DNA of 64,000 nt from Bartonella sp. ML70XJBT.G. GTDB lineage: Bacteria > Pseudomonadota > Alphaproteobacteria > Rhizobiales > Rhizobiaceae. Positions within the stretch are counted from its first letter, which is position 1. Each line of letters begins with the position of its first letter. The DNA lies in assembly GCF_028618575.1 (NCBI RefSeq), contig NZ_JAQITA010000013.1, positions 1-64,000 on the forward strand, read 5' to 3'. Position numbers and translations under genes: made by a program. The notes beneath the pieces were generated by a model. The model saw only the letters and a list, made by a program, of their open reading frames with translations, had not been told where the DNA came from and did not search any database. This document shows positions 57,094-64,000 of the stretch, piece after piece.

Positions 57094-57756
57094 ATGCGAA
57101 AAATTTCAAAAGAGGGATTCACACTCATTAAACAATGGGAGGGGCTTCATTTACACGCTTATCAAGATGCCGTTGGTGTGTGGACAATCGGTTATGGACA
57201 TACTGATCAAGTAGGTGAGCCTCTTGTGTTGGAAGGAATGCAAATTACTGTTGCTGAAGCGGAAACTTTGTTACAAAAAGATCTCGCACAATTTGAAAAA
57301 ACTGTCCAAGAGATGGTGGAGAAGTCTTTAAATGATGAGCAGTTTGCTGCTCTTGTATCCTTTTGTTATAATGTCGGAATAGAAGCTTTTTGCAATTCTG
57401 CACTACTAAAAAAGCTGAATAAAGGAGATTATGAAGCTGTGCCGGCTGAATTGCAAAAATGGGTCAAAGCAGGAGGAAAACGCTTACAGGGACTCGTACA
57501 TCGCCGAGCTGCTGAAGCGGGTTTGTGGGCTAAGGGAGCTTATGTTTCTTCCAATTATCAACAAGTCGAAACGCCCAGAAAACCTTTTTGGGAAAATATG
57601 GAAGTATTCGCGCCAATCATTAGTTCCTTTTCAGGATTAACAGGGATTTTAACTGGAAAGGGACCTATACAATGGGCTTTAGCCGTGGTTATGGTTTTGG
57701 CTACAATCGCTGGTATTGGGATGTCCATCTATCGAATGAGGCAAGAGTATTCATGA
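57094..57756 (+). CDS. Endolysin, T4-lysozyme-like (GH24), with C-terminal membrane segment
   Basis: The 220-residue protein cuts peptidoglycan at lysis. Glu16, Asp25 and Thr31 (in WEGLHLHAYQDAVGVWTIGYG then HT) have the E-8-D-5-T spacing of T4 lysozyme. The catalytic domain ends near 150 (HRRAAEAGLWAKG). After a linker, residues ~192-214 (IQWALAVVMVLATIAGIGMS) form a membrane helix, unusual for a soluble endolysin; it may anchor the enzyme or replace a holin, since no clear holin gene is seen. Start chosen at MRKISKEGF; a longer frame from 57026 lacks similarity. Confidence 0.9.
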   Translation: MRKISKEGFTLIKQWEGLHLHAYQDAVGVWTIGYGHTDQVGEPLVLEGMQITVAEAETLLQKDLAQFEKTVQEMVEKSLNDEQFAALVSFCYNVGIEAFCNSALLKKLNKGDYEAVPAELQKWVKAGGKRLQGLVHRRAAEAGLWAKGAYVSSNYQQVETPRKPFWENMEVFAPIISSFSGLTGILTGKGPIQWALAVVMVLATIAGIGMSIYRMRQEYS

Positions 57757-57787
57757 TTTTTATCTCGTAAGAACTTTCTTGTCGTCT

Positions 57788-58222
57788 TTATATTGAGACT
57801 GCGTTGAGCGCTTCTTTGAGTTCAATGGCATGAGAGAGAGCATCAACTTCTGTACCCAGCTGGTTTTTGGCACAATAGCGTTTTAGTTTTAAACAACAGA
57901 AAGTGCTTGCTCTTGTTACGTTGGGTTTATACTCCAAACGGCAAATGAAATAACAGCAGTCGTCTATTGTGAGAAAAAGAAGCTTCTTGTGTTTTACTCG
58001 CCCAATATCCGACAGTTTTTGCCCTAAAAAATTGAGGGGCAAAGACTTTGGAGAGGATATGCCACGGTTGTTTTGGTCGTGTTGCTGCATGGAATAACAA
58101 TCATGGAAAAGAGCCTCTCTCGATGACGTGTAAGTGATGGCATTTAGGAAAAAGTTCCACCGTTCTTTTACATTTCCCAAGTCATCCACTTTTTTTACCA
58201 TCCCAAAATGAAAAGGAGTCAT
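57788..58222 (-). CDS. Uncharacterised protein, doubtful
   Basis: A 144-codon frame with ordinary composition and seven Cys (DDCCYFICRLEY; TFCCLKLKRYC). Its start lies over the leader of the divergent secreted-protein gene at 58226. No domain, no membrane segment, no good binding site. It may be a remnant of a phage cargo gene. If not coding, this ~470-bp gap is empty. Confidence 0.35.
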   Translation of the reverse strand: MTPFHFGMVKKVDDLGNVKERWNFFLNAITYTSSREALFHDCYSMQQHDQNNRGISSPKSLPLNFLGQKLSDIGRVKHKKLLFLTIDDCCYFICRLEYKPNVTRASTFCCLKLKRYCAKNQLGTEVDALSHAIELKEALNAVSI

Positions 58223-58225
58223 CTT

Positions 58226-58594
58226 ATGATGAAAAAATTAATTTTAGTTATTTTCGCTTTATGTTTTATTGGACCCGCCTCTGCGCGTATTTGGACTATT
58301 AAAGACGATTGTCAATATATGGGAGGACAATTTCTCTCAACAGTCATGGTCAATAATATCTCTGTTATACCTTATAAAAAAAGTACAGGGCTTAATGTTC
58401 TCTCTCTTCTTGAAGTGAGCCCAGTAGGAGAGGAAGAGCATAACTTTCTAGCAAGGATTTTTTATATTCAGAGACCTGAAATTCTCGATATCGCTTACAG
58501 AGCTTACAGCACATCAAGACTTCTTGATGTTTGTTATAAAGATTTTGCATCTGTTGATAGTATTGTTCTGGGCTTGAGAATGCGTCAAGATTAA
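58226..58594 (+). CDS. Small secreted protein, B-subunit-like (OB-fold candidate)
   Basis: The 122-residue protein has a clear signal peptide (KKLILVIFALCFIGPASA, cut before RIWTI) and two Cys in the mature part (C29 and about C103) able to form a disulfide. Its last third, EILDIAYRAYSTSRLLDVCY then a short loop and IVLGLRM, aligns with NILDLAKTAVILNRKVELTY and IIIELKL of the secreted protein at 59243. That layout resembles B pentamer subunits of AB5 toxins (SubB/PltB type). GGAG lies ten bases before ATG 58226. It is the first of three exported proteins just after the endolysin. The link to toxins rests on context and pattern. Confidence 0.6.
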   Translation: MMKKLILVIFALCFIGPASARIWTIKDDCQYMGGQFLSTVMVNNISVIPYKKSTGLNVLSLLEVSPVGEEEHNFLARIFYIQRPEILDIAYRAYSTSRLLDVCYKDFASVDSIVLGLRMRQD

Positions 58595-59242
58595 ATCTAT
58601 TCTCGAAAAAGTCTTATGGAGGCGTTTTATTCCTTTTGGAAAATGAAAATATTCTATACTGAAATTTTATGCGAAAGTAAGCATGAGTCATTCTGTGAAG
58701 ATTGAGGTGTGATGAAGATTTTTAAGAAAGGCTGGCTTTATTTTCAATCGCGTGTTTTTAAACAATTGCGGTAGTCCGTGATTTTAAAATAATTATGTGA
58801 CACAAAGCGCAGTGATAAGGAGCTGCTTGGGTCGTCTTAAAGCAATAAAATATTCAAGTGGTACTTCAGCTTCCCGTTTTTCTTTTGCAATAAGCTTTCA
58901 AAGGGAGCATATTTTTCTTGTGCCGTATAAGGGCATAATGATCATCCAGAAGGGATGTTAGTGAATCTTTCCTTACATTATTCATGATATAGCCTTGATT
59001 AAGGGTTCAGAAGACCGCTCACGAGCTGTTTTGAACAGTATATTTCAAGGAAAAATAACGAAGATAGCTCTTTTCCATAAAATTTTGTGAAAAATATGAG
59101 AAAGACGATTGAGCTGTAAAAACGAAAAAGAACAGCCCTTCATTCTACAAATTCTACAAGAATGCAATGATGAGATCTCGCCCTTAAGGGCGAAGATCAG
59201 ATGAGAAAATATCTATTGCAAACGATTTTTAAGAGGTCAATT
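58595..59242 (+). other. Gene-free AT-rich stretch
   Basis: No supported gene. An inverted repeat GCCCTTAAGGGC (59180-59191) lies shortly before the next gene and could be a regulatory site or part of a leader hairpin. Confidence 0.45.
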
Positions 59243-59566
59243 ATGAAAAATTTTTTAAAAAGAACAGCTCTTATTTTGTTCATTATGATTGTTACAGCTC
59301 CTGTTTCTCATGCTGAACAGCATGTGGAACGAGGATATATTGATTCCGTTACTGCTAAAGATGTGGGAACGATGTGTGCTCTTGAGCTCAGATATTCGGC
59401 CCTTCCTGGTAAAGGAGATGTCACAAAACTCTTCTGGAGTTGCGATACTCTGGCTGGAAAGAATATTCTTGATTTAGCGAAAACTGCTGTCATTTTGAAC
59501 AGAAAAGTAGAGTTGACCTATGATGATTCAAAGAACAACATCATTATAGAGCTTAAATTAAAATAG
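59243..59566 (+). CDS. Secreted AB5-type binding subunit-like protein (SubB/PltB-like)
   Basis: The 107-residue protein has a signal peptide (ALILFIMIVTAPVSHA, cut before EQHVE). The ~83-residue mature part follows the B-subunit order: GYIDSVTA strand, C45 in MCALELRYS, KLFWSCDTLAGKNIL with C67, helix DLAKTAVILNRK and final strands VELTYDD and IIIELKLK. The FW-x-C-D...GK-x-IL...A pattern and two Cys are typical of subtilase-cytotoxin-B-like OB-fold subunits that bind host glycans. It lies 120 bp upstream of the pertussis-S1-like enzyme. Start ATG 59243 follows AGAGG. Confidence 0.62.
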   Translation: MKNFLKRTALILFIMIVTAPVSHAEQHVERGYIDSVTAKDVGTMCALELRYSALPGKGDVTKLFWSCDTLAGKNILDLAKTAVILNRKVELTYDDSKNNIIIELKLK

Positions 59567-59686
59567 TACTTTTCAATTTTTTATAAATTTATCGTTTTTC
59601 ATCTCTGTAATTTGCATAAAGTAACTGTAATCTTTTAGAGGATTATAGGGATGAGAGATGTGATTTCATATTACAAGGAATCAAAA

Positions 59687-60556
59687 ATGATTAAAAGAGC
59701 ATTTTCAATTATCTTCTTGATAATTTTCCTGCCCATCTTTTCATTTGTTCATACAACATATGCTGAAGATACACCTTCTGTCGTTTATCGTTTAGATGGT
59801 CGTTCTCCATCGCAGATATTTTTCGGAGGCGGTTTTGCCTCTTGGGGTGGAGAGCATGCATCGTACGATCTACTGTTTCATGTCAGTGGTGCTTCAATTG
59901 AGACGCAGGACTCAGGCTATATATCGACAACAGCTAGTATGGATGCCCTTTACAGAATGGCTCGTCAGCAACTCATTGCTAATCCTCAAGAAACCTATTG
60001 GGTTTACGATATTACTCCAGGAATGAATTTTTTTTATATTCCGAGTTCGTTACTGATAACAGCTCTCCATGCTGATAATGAAGTTCAGGCAAATAACGTT
60101 ATGAGTCTTTATAATACATTTGGGTGGCAGGAAGAATGGGCCGCTGCTAATCTAATCCCCTCGGAGTCAATCTATTCAGCAAGAAGCGTTATGCTGCAAG
60201 AGGGGCAAGTTGTTTTCGGTCCTAGAACTTTAAATCCTAATTTTATACCTTCTCAGCCTCGAACAAATCCCAATCCTCTCATTTCAAACCATTATGCTTT
60301 CTTAGAGGCATATTATGCTGGTGAGGATTCACTTACGGCAATGGCAGTATCATTTTTTGCAGAACACTCAAGACAGGCTTCCTCTAACAATCATCATGTT
60401 GCATCATGTTCAGGGGTACTATCTTCTAGTCGTCAAATGATGAGAATCTCTTTAACACGTGATTTGATACATTTTCACAATCCCGCTTGTGCAAAATACA
60501 AACATAGCTTTGAAGATATTTGGTATAAAACAAAGCTGTTGCATGAATCTCTTTAA
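59687..60556 (+). CDS. Pertussis toxin S1-like ADP-ribosyltransferase
   Basis: The 289-residue secreted protein (ATG 59687 after AAGGAATC; signal peptide to TTYA) matches the pertussis toxin S1/ArtA/PltA family, which ADP-ribosylates host G proteins. In the longer 301-residue frame (start 59651), Arg47 in VVYRLDGRSPSQIFFGGGFA is the NAD-binding Arg. Trp65 and His77 correspond to S1 Trp26 and His35. SGYISTTAS is the STS motif, and Glu162 in WQEEW corresponds to catalytic Glu129. NFFYIPSS and RTNPNPL match later S1 segments. Two Cys remain in the C-terminal third. Upstream lie two B-subunit-like genes. All key residues look intact, so activity is plausible. Confidence 0.85.
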   Translation: MIKRAFSIIFLIIFLPIFSFVHTTYAEDTPSVVYRLDGRSPSQIFFGGGFASWGGEHASYDLLFHVSGASIETQDSGYISTTASMDALYRMARQQLIANPQETYWVYDITPGMNFFYIPSSLLITALHADNEVQANNVMSLYNTFGWQEEWAAANLIPSESIYSARSVMLQEGQVVFGPRTLNPNFIPSQPRTNPNPLISNHYAFLEAYYAGEDSLTAMAVSFFAEHSRQASSNNHHVASCSGVLSSSRQMMRISLTRDLIHFHNPACAKYKHSFEDIWYKTKLLHESL

Positions 60557-60674
60557 AAATATAACATGGTCTCTGCAGTAGCTTATTTAACAGCAAGATG
60601 CGATCGTCGAAGTTTTTCTCCTCTCGTGAACCCAATAAAAACGCACGAAATGTGAGAGATTTTAGGAGAAAATA

Positions 60675-61670
60675 TCAGATCTTATAAACAGCATAGGTTG
60701 GAATGACAAATGCGCCAAAGTCTTGCATCTCTTGAGAGCTATAAGGGTTTGTGAAGCGCGTTTTTTTCATCCCAAGGATGGTTTCAAGAGCCATAGCGGA
60801 TCGTTTTTCGTAGTTTTTTATGTCATAATCTGTAAAGCTATAGTTTTTTCCAAAAGCCATGATGGCACTTCGCCGTCCCAGCAAAACAGCACGCCGCACA
60901 TGGTCAAGTGCGGTGTTTTCTGTGGAGTGAATTCCTTGGGTTACATATGTAGAGTCTCGCAAAATAACATCATGATAGATACCAAGTGAATTTTGAAAAA
61001 GAGGCTGATTTTTGTCAAGATGCATCCATTCCTTTGCAGTTTGAATACCTCGCCACATCTCAGCTCCAGCGCTGTTTCTTAATTGAGTCACTTGGGTGGG
61101 ATGGAGGTAGAGAACATAGAATTCTCTGTTATTGATAGATATTGGGCGGATTTTGCGGTCTGCACATTTTGCCTGTATGACAGCTTGGTCTATAAGATCA
61201 AGGGTAAGACTGTGTTGTTTTGGATCTGTTAAATCTTCATCCTTGGTAACACCATGAGGGCGTATGATGCGTTTACTGGTGGGAGCAGTTGGTTCATTAA
61301 AGCCATAATGGATGGGTCTGAGAGTAAAGTCTAGTCCATTAACATCGATGTTTTTTGCGGTATAACCACAGACGTGAATGAAAAATATGAGGCTTAACAA
61401 TTCGCCACACGCTTCAACAAGGTGACCTTCGGCTTCTTGTTTATCACGACAATGTTCATCGGGTGAATGGAGCAAATATCTTAGCTCTTCAATTTTCACC
61501 TTATCGTAAAGAGGACGCGTTTCAGTCTCAGAAATTGGGACAGAGAAATCAAAAGAAACTGTAGACTTCGATTCTTGTCTCGTTTTTTCTTTTACTTGAA
61601 TAATGCTGTTTTTATCTTTATCGCCCAGAAGAGAGGCAATGTCGCAAGAAGATTTTATGTTTTTTTCCAT
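60675..61670 (-). CDS. Second, diverged N4gp56-type capsid protein
   Basis: The 331-residue product is homologous to the major capsid at 48.2 kb over its length: FFIHVCGYTAKNIDVNG, LRPIHYGFNEPTAPTSKRII, FYVLYLHPTQVTQLRNSAGA and ETILGMKKTRFTNPYSSQEM. It lacks about 45 residues of the N-terminal arm, retaining only NSIIQVKEKTRQESKSTVSF, and the E-loop region is replaced. Identity seems roughly half, so it is not a recent duplicate. It is inverted, isolated from other structural genes and still open. It could be a variant shell protein, an assembly-interfering protein, or a relic. Start chosen at ATG 61670 (MEKNIKSSCD). Confidence 0.8.
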   Translation of the reverse strand: MEKNIKSSCDIASLLGDKDKNSIIQVKEKTRQESKSTVSFDFSVPISETETRPLYDKVKIEELRYLLHSPDEHCRDKQEAEGHLVEACGELLSLIFFIHVCGYTAKNIDVNGLDFTLRPIHYGFNEPTAPTSKRIIRPHGVTKDEDLTDPKQHSLTLDLIDQAVIQAKCADRKIRPISINNREFYVLYLHPTQVTQLRNSAGAEMWRGIQTAKEWMHLDKNQPLFQNSLGIYHDVILRDSTYVTQGIHSTENTALDHVRRAVLLGRRSAIMAFGKNYSFTDYDIKNYEKRSAMALETILGMKKTRFTNPYSSQEMQDFGAFVIPTYAVYKI

Positions 61671-62364
61671 CACAAAGCTTTCTTCGCAATAAAAGTAGAA
61701 GGACAAAAATCCGTTCCCATGCCTCTCTTGTGTACTGATGGGGCTGGAGAATAGAGAAATTCTTCTCCTCATTCTGTGTCATAATAATGTCTCAATTATG
61801 GCACACTGTTCCATAATAAACGCTGAGAGACACGCTCTTGTTTTCATGAGAAAATGCTTGGTGAGGAGATACGTATTTGTATAACGGGCGTATTTTTGTC
61901 TAGGGCTTTCCAAAAATAGTAAATCAGAGATGTGCTGTTGCTTTCTTTGTTGAAAGTTGGGGCAAGAGAGGACAGAGTGTGAAATTCTTTAAGGTCTTAT
62001 GAATCTCGAAAAGAGCACATCGCTTATGGATTGGTCGTGGTCTTCTGAAAAATGGGGATGAGATCACAGAAAATGGGGGGTATTTGTTTATCTCAATGGA
62101 AAAATCCATTATATTACGGGTATAGAATTTTACATCCATCAACTGTTATGATAATGCCTTTAGAGCTTTTTCATAAAGCGGATGAAAAGGTTTTTGATGA
62201 GAGCTGTAAACGATAACAATAAAATATTGATGCTGTAGAGAAAGGCATGTTTGGGGATAAGAAGATTGAGCGTTTGCAGTTGTAGCATGTATGTTGTGTC
62301 TTGATGCTGCTATCTTATTTGCTGTCAAAAAAACGAGCTTTAGAGGTTAAAGGGTAGGGGCTTT
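61671..62364 (+). other. Gene-free stretch
   Basis: No supported gene. Open stretches on the minus strand upstream of the capsid paralogue (to 61772) have no domain similarity. Confidence 0.45.
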
Positions 62365-62808
62365 ATGGAAAAAAGAATCCGCGCAAGACAAAAAGCCTAT
62401 TTCAAACGATTGTATCGCAAGATCGCTGTTGTTTTTATGCTGCTCTTTTGTATAGCGGTACTTGGTTTTTTCGTGGAACAAACCATCTGCTATTTTTCTG
62501 CTCATAAACAGGAAACACTACAAGAGCCTGCCGAATTGATTATTCCAGTCTTTGATCATCGTGTCTATTGCAAGGAAATTGCTGCTTCAGTTATGCCCGA
62601 TATGAAGAGGGACGTTTATCAGCATTGTCTTAACTTGGAAAGTGAAGCCTATTTTGCCATTCGTGAAATGTGGGATAGACTTTCTGATACGACAAAGAAA
62701 AAATGTATGGCCATCGTGCGTCCTGGAGACGGAAATTATTTTCTCTTACGAGATTGTTTGCTCAATGAAAAAGAAGAGAAAGAAGGAAAGGCGCGTAATC
62801 ACTTTTAA
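62365..62808 (+). CDS. Single-span membrane protein with Cys-rich exterior
   Basis: The 147-residue protein has a basic N-terminus (MEKRIRARQKAYFKRLYRK), one membrane helix (VVFMLLFCIAVLGFFVEQTI) and an outside domain with four spaced Cys (VYCKEI, YQHCLN, KKKCMAI, LRDCLL) likely forming two disulfides. I do not recognise a named family. The binding site before ATG 62365 is GGGTAGGGG. It stands alone at the right edge of the phage region. Confidence 0.65.
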   Translation: MEKRIRARQKAYFKRLYRKIAVVFMLLFCIAVLGFFVEQTICYFSAHKQETLQEPAELIIPVFDHRVYCKEIAASVMPDMKRDVYQHCLNLESEAYFAIREMWDRLSDTTKKKCMAIVRPGDGNYFLLRDCLLNEKEEKEGKARNHF

Positions 62809-63639
62809 ATTTTAATATGGGGCATTCTTTTTACATAATACTTTTTACATAATAATTGAAGAGTATGAAATTTGATGAAAAAATATCAACGTTCTTTGTG
62901 CCTAGGGTCGTCACTTTTTTTATATCCATCATATCTTGATGAACAAAAATTTGGTCATTGTTTCAGGACTACTCAGCTGTTTCTTTAAATTTTTTCTCTT
63001 GTTTTTAACATTATCACATCTGTTATAGTAGTGGTTTTCAAAAGAATCGCTTAAAATGATAGTGTATAGGATAAAATTAGGGTGGGTAGTAAAATTGGAT
63101 ATGCGTAAAATTTTCTTCTTAGCCTATGGTTAAAACATGCGTTAAAAGATAGCTTCAAGCATCTTCAAGAGGAGAAGATAAATAGCGAAATATATTTTAT
63201 TGCTTTATGAGTCTTGTTCTCAGAGAAAAGAGATACAGGAGCATCTTTTTTAGCTTTCGTTGAGAGAGTGAGTATTTATGTTTTTGAGATGTAAGCCGGC
63301 ATGTTTCTATTCTTTGCTCGTTTGCTATGCTGCTATAGCTCTTGGCATTTGAGAGTGTTCATAAGAAGTCTTTTCTCTCTTTGTCTTAAAGTTTTAAGCT
63401 CATACCTATCTCGTTTGTGGGCGCAAGCTAATAGTTTTGATTGATACAACAGAAACAGATTAAAATGAGAAAATTCTTTGCTTTGAAGCTCTCTCATTCA
63501 AGCTGTTAAACAATAAATGCTTCTTATAAGTCGATGTTATAGCGCTTGTGTCTTGTTTGCTTGAAAATTTTTAATCACACCATAAAACTGCCGTATTATT
63601 ATTGATAAAGGGAAGTGTTTTGCACGTATTGTGGTACGC
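62809..63639 (+). other. Gene-free AT-rich stretch
   Basis: No supported gene. A short sequence near 63345-63370 (GGCATTTGAGAGTGTTCATA) resembles one near 30445-30465 beside the integrase fragment. Confidence 0.4.
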
Positions 63640-63767
63640 GTTAGGTGACGAAAGGTCTTCATATTTTCTATCTCTCTGTGGTTAAGGTCCGTGGTTTGAG
63701 ATCATTTCTCACCGCTCCATGGGTTTCCGGCAGCTTTCCTTTGCGGCTGTCGGAAGTGGGGTTTTTC
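63640..63767 (+). ncRNA. Candidate structured RNA ending in a terminator
   Basis: GTGGTTTGAGA-N4-TTCTCACCGC (about 63690-63714) is followed by the hairpin TTCCGGCAGC / GCTGTCGGAA (63725-63755) and a GGGGTTTTT tail. No gene precedes it within 800 bp on this strand. Strand and 5' end are inferred. Confidence 0.35.
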
Positions 63768-63801
63768 TAAAGATTGTGCAGGCTCAAGCTTTGTTAGGCG
63801 C

Positions 63802-63996
63802 TTAGCTTTGGTATTTTGCTGAAAAGGGATTAAAACTTTTATCGTTAAAATGAAAAGACGTTTTGCCTAAAAAATCAGCTAGAGGGGTGGTGATGTCATC
63901 GGCAAAAACATCGCTTGTGGGGTTTTTCTGCTGATTGATTTGTTTGCAATAAGAGCCACATGTCTGACAGATTTCCAGTAAAATGCCGTCGGGCAT
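63802..63996 (-). CDS. Hypothetical protein at window edge
   Basis: A 64-codon frame starts MPDGILLEICQTCGSYCKQI and carries a Cys-x2-Cys-x3-Cys cluster, suggesting metal binding. The window ends four bases upstream, so it may be the end of a longer gene. No family recognised. Confidence 0.35.
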   Translation of the reverse strand: MPDGILLEICQTCGSYCKQINQQKNPTSDVFADDITTPLADFLGKTSFHFNDKSFNPFSAKYQS

Positions 63997-64000
63997 ATTT

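Overview
The window looks like a chromosomal segment of a Bartonella species, probably of the rodent-associated, phage-rich lineages. The evidence is alphaproteobacterial housekeeping genes (murA, rpmJ, purE-purK, infA-maf-yacG, clpB), a tandem array of Brt-type leader RNAs each followed by a small HTH regulator (a Bartonella-specific arrangement), low-GC coding sequence, and phage-derived modules resembling the Bartonella gene transfer agent (BaGTA) and its run-off replication locus. No species can be named from the sequence alone.

Layout. (1) 1-10.6 kb is a phage-derived replication/regulation module: two tandem repetitive membrane proteins, a Toprim/DnaB-type primase-helicase, a DUF1376/DnaT-like replication protein plus a decayed partial copy, an XRE repressor flanked by matching operator-like inverted repeats, two small early genes, and a YqaJ-type recombinase lying between ~260-bp direct repeats. 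(2) 10.9-22.7 kb is core chromosome: tRNA-Thr, murA, a YmdB-like phosphoesterase, 5-formyl-THF cyclo-ligase, a TPR lipoprotein-like protein, rpmJ and purEK. It is interrupted by three ~650-bp tandem brt-trp units. (3) 23-25.8 kb is a graveyard of plasmid-type fragments (Fic C-terminus, higBA, a repC-like end). (4) 25.8-41 kb holds an MFS transporter, a DUF5993-dsbB pair, infA-maf-yacG, a secreted protein, clpB and a decayed fourth brt-trp unit, separated by long G/T-rich repeat-filled stretches. (5) 41.4-57.8 kb is a P22-like late module: terminase small and large subunits, portal, scaffold, N4gp56-type capsid, head-completion proteins, S74-chaperone fibre-like protein, collar protein and endolysin. 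(6) 58.2-61.7 kb is cargo just past the endolysin: two small secreted OB-fold-like proteins, a pertussis-toxin-S1-like ADP-ribosyltransferase with recognisable catalytic residues, and an inverted, diverged second copy of the capsid gene.

How it fits together. Replication and late modules sit about 32 kb apart with intact core genes between them. That is unlike an ordinary prophage and consistent with a domesticated GTA plus its phage-derived replication origin. No functional integrase is visible; only an integrase fragment remains.

Two themes are unusual. First, many genes are followed by a degenerate partial copy of their own 3' end (portal, terminase small subunit, DUF1376 protein, purK, yacG, the head-completion genes, and an 11-copy 32-bp array). 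Second, related Ser/Thr/Asn-rich peptide modules lie in frame inside two different replication proteins. The most exciting functional candidate is the AB-type ADP-ribosylating toxin cluster at 58.2-60.6 kb.
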